DNA of 7,525 nt, taken from Pseudomonadota bacterium. Lineage in GTDB: Bacteria; Pseudomonadota; Alphaproteobacteria; Rhodobacterales; Rhodobacteraceae. A program made the translations under genes and the position numbers. How positions within the stretch are numbered: the first letter of the stretch is position 1; each line of letters opens with the position of its first letter. Below the pieces are notes generated by a model. That model saw only the letters and a program-made list of their open reading frames with translations, ran no database searches and was not told where the DNA came from. Shown here piece after piece: positions 1 through 6,425 of the stretch. The stretch is from NCBI GenBank assembly GCA_027592105.1, contig JAQCLA010000124.1:1-7525 (forward strand), given 5' to 3'.

Positions 1-87
1 ATGCTCCGGGCGCGCAAAGCGGCCGGAATTATCGACGAAACACAATTTGACGAGATCGAGGAAGACACCTCGAAGGCGGAGGATTAA
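1..87 (+). CDS. rimP: Ribosome maturation factor RimP, C-terminal end only (partial)
   Basis: Only the last 28 codons before the TAA stop at 85-87 are in the window; the reading frame is open to the left edge, so the ATG at position 1 is probably an internal methionine and not the start. RimP binds the small ribosomal subunit and helps assemble the 30S particle in the cytoplasm; the full protein is usually 150-210 aa. The visible tail has the basic stretch RARKAAGIID followed by an acidic end (FDEIEEDTSKAED), which resembles the C-terminus of Rhodobacteraceae RimP. The main argument is position: rimP immediately precedes nusA in most bacteria, and here only 5 bp separate them. The nusA ribosome binding site lies inside this tail. 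The identity rests on context more than on the short peptide itself. Confidence 0.82.
   Translation: MLRARKAAGIIDETQFDEIEEDTSKAED
78..82 (+). promoter_or_regulatory. Ribosome binding site of nusA
   Basis: A perfect Shine-Dalgarno core, GGAGG, lies 10 nt upstream of the ATG at 93 and inside the end of the rimP reading frame. It supports the ATG at 93 as the nusA start and points to translation of rimP and nusA from one message. Confidence 0.75.
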
Positions 88-92
88 CGACA

Positions 93-1703
93 ATGTCCAT
101 CACGTCAGCAAACCAGCTGGAACTGTTGCAAACCGCCGATGCGGTGGCGCGCGAAAAGATGATCGACCCCTCGCTGGTCGTGGAAGCGATGGAAGAATCC
201 CTCGCCCGCGCAGCCAAGTCGCGCTACGGGGCCGATCTCGACATTCGCGTCAAGATCGACCGCAAGACAGGCCGCGCCTCCTTCACCCGTGTGCGCACGG
301 TGGTCGAGGACGACGCCGTCGAGAACGAAAAGGCCGAGCTGACAGTCGCGCAGGCCAAGCCATACTTGGATGATCCCAAGGTCGGCGATGTTATCATCGA
401 CGAAATCCCGCCCGTCGAACTGGGCCGGATCGCTGCCCAATCGGCCAAGCAGGTGATCTTGCAGAAGGTCCGCGAAGCCGAGCGTGACCGCCAATACGAA
501 GAATTCCGCGACCGCGCCGGCACCATCATCAACGGTGTCGTCAAGCGCGAAGAATACGGCAACGTCATCGTCGATGTGGGCCGTGGCGAAGGCGTTTTGC
601 GTCGCAACGAAAAGATCGGCCGCGAAGCTTACCGCAACGGCGACCGCATCCGCTGCTACATCAAGGATGTCCGCCGCGAAGCGCGCGGGCCGCAGATCTT
701 CCTGTCGCGCACAGCGCCGGAATTCATGGCAGAGCTGTTCAAGATGGAAGTGCCCGAGATCTACGACGGCATCATCGAGATCAAGGCCGTGGCCCGCGAC
801 CCGGGTTCGCGCGCCAAGATCGCGGTCATTTCCTATGACAACTCGATCGACCCCGTCGGCGCTTGCGTCGGTATGCGCGGCTCGCGCGTCCAAGCCGTGG
901 TCAACGAACTTCAGGGCGAGAAGATCGATATCATTCCGTGGAACGAAGACGCCGCCACATTCCTTGTGAACGCGCTTCAGCCTGCCGAAGTTTCCAAGGT
1001 CGTCATCGACGAAGAAGCCGAGCGGATCGAGGTGGTCGTACCCGACGAGCAGCTGTCGCTGGCCATCGGTCGGCGCGGTCAAAACGTGCGTCTGGCCAGC
1101 CAGTTGACCGGCCTCGACATCGACATCTTGACCGAGGAAGAAGAATCCAAGCGCCGTCAGGCCGAGTTCGAAGAGCGCACGCGCCTGTTCATGGACACGC
1201 TCGATCTCGACGAATTCTTCGCCCAGCTTCTGGTCTCCGAAGGCTTCACCTCGCTTGAAGAGGTCGCCTATGTCGAAATGGACGAGCTATTGGTCATCGA
1301 AGGTGTGGACGAAGGCACCGCCGGTGAGCTTCAGGCCCGCGCCCGCGATTACCTTGAAGAGCAGAACAAGAAAGCGCTGGAAAAAGCCCGTGCCTTGGGT
1401 GTCGAAGACGCCCTTGTTGAATTCGACGGCCTGACCCCCCAGATGCTTGTGGCGCTGGGCGAAGATGGCATCAAATCGCTCGATGATTTCGCGACCTGCG
1501 CCGATTGGGAGCTGGCCGGTGGCTGGACAACGGTCAACGGCGATCGGGTCAAGGATGATGGCCTGCTCGAGCCCTTCGAAGTCAGCCTTGAAGAGGCGCA
1601 GAACATGATCATGACCGCCCGCGTCAAACTGGGCTGGGTCACGATCGAAGAGTTGGAAGCACAGGCCGCAGCAGAATCCGCAACCGAGGAGGCGGAGGGC
1701 TAA
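93..1703 (+). CDS. nusA: Transcription termination/antitermination factor NusA
   Basis: NusA binds RNA polymerase and nascent RNA, modulates pausing, and takes part in intrinsic termination and in rRNA antitermination complexes. The 536-aa product shows the family layout: an N-terminal polymerase-binding domain (about 1-130), an S1 domain (about 140-206, with the stretch GNVIVDVGRGEGVLRR), KH1 (about 230-290, GxxG loop GMRG at 260-263), KH2 (about 300-346, GxxG loop GRRG at 326-329), and two C-terminal helix-hairpin-helix type acidic repeats (about 366-421 and 436-516), then an alanine/glutamate-rich tail. E. coli NusA has about 495 aa; the extra length here comes from the tail and an insertion in the second repeat. 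The start at 93 is supported by GGAGG at 78-82. It lies between rimP and ylxR in what looks like one operon, as is usual. A stable hairpin covers its stop codon. The family assignment is certain; the domain limits are approximate. Confidence 0.98.
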   Translation: MSITSANQLELLQTADAVAREKMIDPSLVVEAMEESLARAAKSRYGADLDIRVKIDRKTGRASFTRVRTVVEDDAVENEKAELTVAQAKPYLDDPKVGDVIIDEIPPVELGRIAAQSAKQVILQKVREAERDRQYEEFRDRAGTIINGVVKREEYGNVIVDVGRGEGVLRRNEKIGREAYRNGDRIRCYIKDVRREARGPQIFLSRTAPEFMAELFKMEVPEIYDGIIEIKAVARDPGSRAKIAVISYDNSIDPVGACVGMRGSRVQAVVNELQGEKIDIIPWNEDAATFLVNALQPAEVSKVVIDEEAERIEVVVPDEQLSLAIGRRGQNVRLASQLTGLDIDILTEEEESKRRQAEFEERTRLFMDTLDLDEFFAQLLVSEGFTSLEEVAYVEMDELLVIEGVDEGTAGELQARARDYLEEQNKKALEKARALGVEDALVEFDGLTPQMLVALGEDGIKSLDDFATCADWELAGGWTTVNGDRVKDDGLLEPFEVSLEEAQNMIMTARVKLGWVTIEELEAQAAAESATEEAEG

Positions 1704-1716
1704 GGCCCTCCTCGCC
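1691..1716 (+). promoter_or_regulatory. RNA hairpin over the nusA stop codon, upstream of ylxR
   Basis: GGAGGGC (1694-1700) and GCCCTCC (1705-1711) form a perfect 7-bp stem with a 4-nt loop (TAAG) that contains the nusA stop codon. With a 2-nt bulge (1712-1713) the stem can be extended by GGC (1691-1693) with GCC (1714-1716). No run of U follows, so it does not look like an intrinsic terminator. It ends directly before the GGAG (1717-1720) that serves as the ylxR ribosome binding site. A role in RNA processing, in stabilising the upstream message or in tuning ylxR translation is inference. Confidence 0.5.
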
Positions 1717-1720
1717 GGAG
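1717..1720 (+). promoter_or_regulatory. Ribosome binding site of ylxR
   Basis: GGAG lies 8 nt before the ATG at 1729, which is good spacing and supports that start. It lies immediately 3' of the hairpin at 1691-1716, so its accessibility may depend on how that stem folds. Confidence 0.6.
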
Positions 1721-1728
1721 ACCCGCAG

Positions 1729-2361
1729 ATGAGCCGGGGCGGACAGAAAACTGATCGGGATGACGGGCCAGAGCGGCGGTGTATCGCCACCGCCGAGGTT
1801 CAGCCCAAGCACGGCTTGCTCCGTTTCGTGATCGGCCCCGATGGGCAGGTTGCGCCGGATCTGGCCGAAAAGCTACCCGGCCGGGGCATCTGGGTCGCGG
1901 CGGATCGTGCAGCGCTTGAGCTTGCGGTGAAAAAGAACCTTTTCTCGCGGGCGGCCAAGCAGCCGGTCACCATCCCTCCCGACCTGATCGAAAAGGTCGA
2001 GGCGGGCTTGGTCCGGCGGTTGACCGATCTGATCGCGCTTTCGCGCAAAGCCGGCGGCGCCGTCGCAGGCTTCGAAAAGGTAAAAGACTGGTTGGCCACC
2101 AAACAGGTCAAGGTTCTGCTTCAGGCCACTGATGGGTCTGAGCGGGGCAAATCTAAGCTGTGGACACCGACTGGTGCCCGCTATTTTAGCGTCCTGACAG
2201 CCCAGGAATTGGGTTTGGCATTCGGACGCCAAAGTGTGATACATGGCGCGCTTGCCGCTGGTGGTTTGGCCCCTCGTGTTGTAGAGGGTGCCGCGAAACT
2301 ACAAGGCCTGCGCAAGGCAGACGGCGGACACCCCGCCGGGAAAGACGAACGGAACGCATGA
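1729..2361 (+). CDS. ylxR: YlxR-family RNA-binding protein with C-terminal L7Ae-like domain
   Basis: The product is a 210-aa basic protein of two parts. Residues about 13-78 match the YlxR (DUF448) fold: the ERRCIAT stretch at 15-21, the LRFVIGPDGQVAPD segment at about 31-44, and the hallmark LPGRGIWV at 49-56. Residues about 95-185 look like the L7Ae/L30e ribosomal-protein fold (LIALSRKAGGAVAGFEKV, about 101-118). This fused form is the common alphaproteobacterial version, whereas Firmicutes carry the two domains as separate genes (ylxR and ylxQ) at the same place. YlxR has been described in Firmicutes as an RNA-binding modulator of RNase P; whether this holds here is unknown. The gene starts 25 bp after nusA and its TGA overlaps the infB start (ATGA), so it is probably co-transcribed and translationally coupled to infB. 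The lysine/glycine-rich C-terminus (about 192-210) is probably disordered. Family assignment is firm, function is not. Confidence 0.93.
   Translation: MSRGGQKTDRDDGPERRCIATAEVQPKHGLLRFVIGPDGQVAPDLAEKLPGRGIWVAADRAALELAVKKNLFSRAAKQPVTIPPDLIEKVEAGLVRRLTDLIALSRKAGGAVAGFEKVKDWLATKQVKVLLQATDGSERGKSKLWTPTGARYFSVLTAQELGLAFGRQSVIHGALAAGGLAPRVVEGAAKLQGLRKADGGHPAGKDERNA
2322..2338 (+). promoter_or_regulatory. Possible hairpin just upstream of infB
   Basis: CGGCGG (2322-2327) and CCGCCG (2333-2338) form a perfect 6-bp stem with a 5-nt loop inside the end of ylxR, ending 19 nt before the infB ATG. The infB start has only a weak Shine-Dalgarno (GGAA at 2351-2354, close to the ATG), so structure and coupling could matter for IF2 expression. 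Short GC stems arise often by chance in sequence of this composition, so the call is tentative. Confidence 0.25.
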
Positions 2362-4865
2362 GCGACACGGACGGAAAAAAACCCCTTGGCCTGTCTGGAG
2401 GCGCGCTTTCGGGCCGCGTCAACCAGAGCTTCTCCCGCGGACGCAGCAAGAGCGTCGTGGTCGAGACCAAGCGCAAGCGTGTGGTTGTCCCCAAGCCGGG
2501 CACCCAATCCGCCGCGGCACAAAACGCCGAGGGCGGTAAGCGCGAGAAATCCGTCCCCGATGCAGAACTCGAACGCCGCCTGAAGGCGTTGCAGAACGCC
2601 AAGGCCCGCGAGGTCGAGGACGAGCAGCGCCGCCAGCAAGAAGAAAAAGACCGCGAGGATGATCGCGCCCGTCGCCGTGCCGAGGCCGAGGCCAAGGAAC
2701 GCGAAGACCGCGAGCGCGAAGAAGCGCTGCGCGTCAAGGAAGAGGAAGAGACGCGTCGCCGTGCCGAAGAAGACGCACGCCGCAACGCCCCCGCCTCTGC
2801 TGCACCCAAGGAAGTGGTCAGCGACCCCGCCGCTGTCGAGGCGGCCGCTGCTGCAACGCCGGGCTCGCGCGGGGCGAACAAGCCTTTGCCGCCTCCCACG
2901 CGCCGCAAGGCCGACGAGGATGACCGCGCTGGCCGCGCACGCACAGCCGAACGCGACAGCGAGCGTCGTTCGGGCAAGCTGACAGTCAGCCAAGCGTTGA
3001 CCGGCGGCGAAGGTGGTCGCCAGCGCTCGATGGCAGCGATGAAGCGGAAGCAGGAACGCCAGCGCCAAAAAGCGATGGGCGGACTCGTTGACCGCGAAAA
3101 GGTGGTGCGCGACGTTCAGTTGCCCGAGACCATCCTTGTCTCGGAACTTGCCAACCGGATGGCCGAACGGGCCGCCGACGTGGTCAAGTCGCTGATGAAA
3201 ATGGGCATGATGGTGACGCAGAATCAGGCAATCGATGCCGATACCGCCGAACTGATCATCGAAGAATTCGGCCACCGCGTGCAGCGCGTCTCGGACGCCG
3301 ACGTCGAAGATGTCATCGTGTCGGTGACGGACAATGTTGGCGATCTCCAGCCGCGTCCGCCGGTCATCACGATCATGGGCCATGTCGACCACGGCAAGAC
3401 CTCGCTTCTTGACCGCATTCGCAAGGCCAATGTCGTCTCGGGCGAAGCGGGCGGGATCACGCAGCATATTGGCGCCTATCAGGTGACCACCGAAAGCGGC
3501 GCGGTTCTGACCTTCCTCGATACACCCGGCCACGCGGCCTTTACCTCGATGCGGGCGCGCGGTGCGCATGTCACCGATATCGTCGTGCTGGTTGTCGCTG
3601 CCGATGACGCGGTGATGCCGCAGACGATCGAGGCGATCAATCACGCCAAGGCCGCCAAGGTGCCGATGATCGTTGCGATCAACAAGATCGACAAGCCGGC
3701 GGCCAACCCCGACAAGGTGCGCACCGACCTGTTGCAGCACGAAGTCGTGGTGGAAAAGATGTCCGGCGATGTGCAGGATGTCGAAGTCTCTGCCGTGTCA
3801 GGCCAAGGCTTGCCCGAATTGCTTGAGGCCATCGCGCTTCAGGCCGAGATCCTTGAGCTGAACGCCAATCCCGACCGCCCCGCCGAAGGTGCGGTGATCG
3901 AAGCACAGCTTGATGTGGGCCGTGGCCCCGTCGCGACCGTCTTGGTGCAAAAAGGCACGCTGAAGCAGGGCGACATCTTCGTCGTCGGCGAACAGTGGGG
4001 CAAGGTACGCGCCATGGAAAACGACCGTGGCGAGCGCATCAAGGAAGCCGGTCCTTCGGTTCCCGTCGAAGTTTTAGGCCTGAACGGCACACCCGAGGCA
4101 GGCGATGTTCTCAACGTCGTCGCGACCGAGGCGCAAGCCCGCGAGATTGCGGAATACCGCCATCAGGCCGCCAAGGACAAGCGCGCTGCCGTCGGTGCCG
4201 CCACCACGCTAGATCAGCTTTTGGCCAAGGCCAAGGCCGACAAGAACGTCGCCGAATTGCCCATCGTGGTGAAGGCCGACGTGCAAGGTTCGGCCGAAGC
4301 GATCGTGCAAGCGATGGAAAAGATCGGCAACGACGAAGTGCGCGTGCGCGTGCTGCATTACGGTGTGGGCGCGATCACAGAATCCGATATCGGCCTTGCC
4401 GAAGCATCGGGCGCGCCGGTCATCGGATTCAACGTCCGCGCCAATGCACCTGCACGCAGCAGCGCCAACCAAAAGGGCGTGGAGATCCGCTATTACTCGG
4501 TGATCTACGATCTTGTGGATGACGTGAAAGCCGCCGCCTCGGGCCTTTTGGGCGCCGAGATTCGTGAAAACTTCATCGGCTACGCGCAGATCCGCGAAGT
4601 CTTCAAGGTTTCGGGTGTCGGCAATGTCGCGGGCTGTCTGGTCACCGAAGGCGTCGCACGTCGTTCGGCCGGTGTGCGCCTATTGCGCGACGATGTCGTC
4701 ATTCACGAAGGCACGCTCAAGACCCTCAAGCGCTTCAAAGACGAGGTCAAGGAAGTGCAATCGGGCCAAGAATGCGGCATGGCCTTCGAGAATTACGAAG
4801 ATATCCGCAAAGGCGATGTCATCGAGATTTTCGAGCGAGAAGAGATCGAGCGCTCGCTCAGCTAA
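2358..4865 (+). CDS. infB: Translation initiation factor IF2
   Basis: IF2 is the GTPase that brings initiator fMet-tRNA to the 30S subunit and promotes joining of the 50S. The 835-aa product has a variable N-terminal half: a basic start (residues 1-45), a highly charged Glu/Arg-rich, probably coiled-coil or single-helix segment (about 65-150), and an IF2_N-type domain (about 252-305). The G domain follows with all motifs intact: G1 GHVDHGKT (341-348), G2 in GGITQHIGAY, G3 DTPGH (388-392), G4 NKID (442-445), G5 SAVSG (478-482). Then come a beta-barrel domain II (about 505-600), domain III (about 615-725) and the fMet-tRNA-binding C-terminal domain (about 737-830). The length is normal for Alphaproteobacteria. 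The ATG at 2358 overlaps the ylxR stop by 4 bases and has only a weak ribosome binding site, which suggests translational coupling. It is the last gene of the operon; a strong terminator begins 16 bp after its TAA. Confidence 0.98.
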   Translation: MSDTDGKKPLGLSGGALSGRVNQSFSRGRSKSVVVETKRKRVVVPKPGTQSAAAQNAEGGKREKSVPDAELERRLKALQNAKAREVEDEQRRQQEEKDREDDRARRRAEAEAKEREDREREEALRVKEEEETRRRAEEDARRNAPASAAPKEVVSDPAAVEAAAAATPGSRGANKPLPPPTRRKADEDDRAGRARTAERDSERRSGKLTVSQALTGGEGGRQRSMAAMKRKQERQRQKAMGGLVDREKVVRDVQLPETILVSELANRMAERAADVVKSLMKMGMMVTQNQAIDADTAELIIEEFGHRVQRVSDADVEDVIVSVTDNVGDLQPRPPVITIMGHVDHGKTSLLDRIRKANVVSGEAGGITQHIGAYQVTTESGAVLTFLDTPGHAAFTSMRARGAHVTDIVVLVVAADDAVMPQTIEAINHAKAAKVPMIVAINKIDKPAANPDKVRTDLLQHEVVVEKMSGDVQDVEVSAVSGQGLPELLEAIALQAEILELNANPDRPAEGAVIEAQLDVGRGPVATVLVQKGTLKQGDIFVVGEQWGKVRAMENDRGERIKEAGPSVPVEVLGLNGTPEAGDVLNVVATEAQAREIAEYRHQAAKDKRAAVGAATTLDQLLAKAKADKNVAELPIVVKADVQGSAEAIVQAMEKIGNDEVRVRVLHYGVGAITESDIGLAEASGAPVIGFNVRANAPARSSANQKGVEIRYYSVIYDLVDDVKAAASGLLGAEIRENFIGYAQIREVFKVSGVGNVAGCLVTEGVARRSAGVRLLRDDVVIHEGTLKTLKRFKDEVKEVQSGQECGMAFENYEDIRKGDVIEIFEREEIERSLS

Positions 4866-4881
4866 ACTTTGCAATCGAGCG

Positions 4882-4910
4882 AAAAAGCGTCCCTTCGGGG
4901 GCGCTTTTTT
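4882..4910 (+). terminator. Intrinsic terminator of the nusA-infB operon
   Basis: A 12-bp stem (4882-4893 with 4898-4909) closes on a UUCG tetraloop (4894-4897). Its outer part is an A5/U5 pairing, and the downstream U-tract is 4905-4910. One pair is U-G wobble (4890 with 4901); all others are Watson-Crick. Read from the minus strand, the same element is a hairpin with a CGAA loop followed by five U, but the wobble becomes an A-C mismatch, so it should be stronger for infB than for tspO. It fills nearly the whole 43-bp gap between the converging operons and probably serves both. Confidence 0.93.
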
Positions 4911-5382
4911 AGTTTGCGGGTTGAGTAGCTTCGGAAGGGTTGCGCATCCAGACGCTGGCATTCAGCGCCCCCGCGATGCTGACCCAGATCAGGTAAGGCA
5001 CGAACAGCGCCCCCGCGATCCAATCAAGCTGGAAAAAGGCAAGCATCGTTCCCGCGACGGCGGTCCACAGGCCGAGCATGATGAAAAACGCCGCCCTGAT
5101 CCGACGCAATCCAAAGAAAACCGGGGTCCAGAGCGTGTTGAACGCGATCTGCATGGCCCAAAAGGCCATGCCATAGGCCGCACCCTCAAGTGGCGCGACA
5201 CGCGCGGCGGCCACAGCCGATGACAGGTAAAGCACCGTCCAAGCGACCGGGAAGACCCAATCAGGCGGTGTCCAGCTGGGTTTTGAGAGCGCGCGATACC
5301 ACGCGCCCGGCATGAACATCGAGCCCGTGGTGGCAGCCGCACCGCAAGCGGCCAGAAATATCGCGAATAATGCCCAATCCAT
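4909..5382 (-). CDS. tspO: TspO/MBR family protein (tryptophan-rich sensory protein)
   Basis: The 157-aa, very hydrophobic protein fits the five-helix TspO/peripheral benzodiazepine receptor fold, with segments at about 3-22, 42-62, 70-90, 97-117 and 120-143. Family marks are visible: the KPSWTPPDWVFPVAW region (34-48), FNTLWTPVFFG (81-91) and the PYLIW stretch (129-133) followed by N141. Characterised homologues bind porphyrins and cholesterol. In Rhodobacter sphaeroides TspO (CrtK) sits in the outer membrane and dampens photosynthesis and carotenoid gene expression in response to oxygen. It lies 17 bp downstream of crtB on the same strand, the known crtI-crtB-tspO order, so it is probably co-transcribed. 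The start MDWALF matches the Rhodobacter protein as I recall it. The ribosome binding site is weak (GGA about 3 nt before the ATG), and an out-of-frame ATG lies 11 nt upstream. Its TAA stop uses the last two T of the infB terminator. Confidence 0.95.
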   Translation of the reverse strand: MDWALFAIFLAACGAAATTGSMFMPGAWYRALSKPSWTPPDWVFPVAWTVLYLSSAVAAARVAPLEGAAYGMAFWAMQIAFNTLWTPVFFGLRRIRAAFFIMLGLWTAVAGTMLAFFQLDWIAGALFVPYLIWVSIAGALNASVWMRNPSEATQPAN

Positions 5383-5399
5383 GGATCCGACATAGGGCG

Positions 5400-6425
5400 T
5401 CAGGCACCCCGCGCCAAGCCACCATCACTGCGATCGCGGGCTTCCAGCTGCGACAGAACCGCCAGAACATTATCACTCCACCCGGTTTTGGCGCTGCTGG
5501 GATGGGCTGCGGCCTCGACCAGAAAGGCGACCTCGGGCAAGGGGCGGGCATAGATGACCGGGCTTTGCGGGAAGGCCGTGACCATACCTGCACGGATCAC
5601 CGACCATCCCAAAAGGCGCATTTTCTGCCCCCGCGTGGTGAAAGCGCGTGTGCTGATACTGTCATAACCACCGCGCGCCAGCTTGCGCCCAATCGCGTCA
5701 TAGCAATGGCGGGCGGCGAAAATACCGGGGCGCGCGGCGATGGGAAGTCCTTTCACCCCCGCCTCCGAGCGGTGATAAAGCCTGTCCGCCTCGGCCAATA
5801 GGCGGCGCACCATAGCCCGGATCTCGGGCGTGGCACGCGGATTGGCGAGGAATTCCGCCGCATCGATCCCCGCCTCATCCAGCCAATCGGTGGGCAGGTA
5901 AAGCCGGCCTGCGCGCGCGTCTTCGCCGACATCGCGGGCGATATTGGTCAATTGCATCGCCACGCCCAGATCACAGGCGCGCGCCAGCGCGTTGGGTTCG
6001 CGCACCCGCATCAAGACGCACATCATCGCCCCCACGGCAGAGGCGACCCGCGCGGAATAGCTGCGCAGATCCGACAGGCTGGCATAGCGCCGCTCCATCC
6101 CGTCCCAAGCCAGACCTTCCAACAACGCCTCGGGCAAAGCGCGGGGCATGTCGTAATCTGCGATCAAGCTGGCAAAGGCGCGATCGGCCGGCGCATCCTT
6201 GGGCCGACCCGCATAGGCAAGCTCCAACCTATCGCGCAGAGCCAGAACCGCCGATGGCTTATGCTCGCCGAAATCAACCTCATCATCGGCGACCCGGCAA
6301 AACGCATAAAGCGCCAAGGCCGCATCGCGCACATCGGCAGGCAAAAGCTTGGAGGCCGCATGAAAAGAATAAGACCCCTCGCGAATCGCGTTACGGCACC
6401 ATTCCAGATCATCAGGGCGCATCAT
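5400..6425 (-). CDS. crtB: Phytoene synthase CrtB
   Basis: CrtB joins two molecules of geranylgeranyl diphosphate head to head into phytoene, the first committed step of carotenoid synthesis. The 341-aa product belongs to the squalene/phytoene synthase family and has its usual length. The first Asp-rich motif, DDEVD, is at 47-51 in the context YAFCRVADDEVD. The second, DVGED, is at 165-169 in QLTNIARDVGED, followed by RAGRLYLP. These two motifs bind the substrate diphosphates through magnesium. The family signature YSARVASAVGAMM starts at about 123. All expected catalytic acidic residues are present. The ATG overlaps the crtI stop as ATGA, and AAGGTGG (complement of 6433-6439) lies at good distance upstream inside crtI, which fixes the start. 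Together with crtI and tspO it forms an operon read toward infB. No promoter is visible before it. Confidence 0.97.
   Translation of the reverse strand: MMRPDDLEWCRNAIREGSYSFHAASKLLPADVRDAALALYAFCRVADDEVDFGEHKPSAVLALRDRLELAYAGRPKDAPADRAFASLIADYDMPRALPEALLEGLAWDGMERRYASLSDLRSYSARVASAVGAMMCVLMRVREPNALARACDLGVAMQLTNIARDVGEDARAGRLYLPTDWLDEAGIDAAEFLANPRATPEIRAMVRRLLAEADRLYHRSEAGVKGLPIAARPGIFAARHCYDAIGRKLARGGYDSISTRAFTTRGQKMRLLGWSVIRAGMVTAFPQSPVIYARPLPEVAFLVEAAAHPSSAKTGWSDNVLAVLSQLEARDRSDGGLARGA

Noticed and set aside
105..1082. 325-codon open frame on the minus strand inside nusA
   Set aside because: It is a shadow of nusA codon bias, rich in Asp, Val and His, with no family motif and no visible ribosome binding site.
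2620..2810. Repetitive charged region in infB as a possible tandem repeat
   Set aside because: It is the low-complexity Glu/Arg-rich helix normal for the N-terminal part of IF2; no regular DNA repeat unit is present.
3010..3041. Possible internal infB start (ATG at 3030 or 3039) giving a short IF2 form as in E. coli
   Set aside because: AAGGTGG at 3010-3016 is 13 nt or more from the nearest ATG, too far for a convincing ribosome binding site, and nothing else supports an internal start.
2181..3740. 519-codon open frame on the minus strand across ylxR and infB
   Set aside because: It is antisense to the well-supported infB and ylxR genes. The product is a His/Asp/Arg/Leu-rich composition artefact with no recognisable domain, as expected from GC-biased codon third positions.
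5391..5393. Alternative tspO start 11 nt upstream of the chosen ATG
   Set aside because: It is in a different frame and gives a product without the TspO motifs; the ATG at 5382 gives the expected N-terminus.
5383..5399. Promoter or regulator binding site between crtB and tspO
   Set aside because: The 17-bp gap holds no recognisable promoter and no TGT-N12-ACA pattern of PpsR type; tspO is more likely read from the crt operon promoter outside the window.
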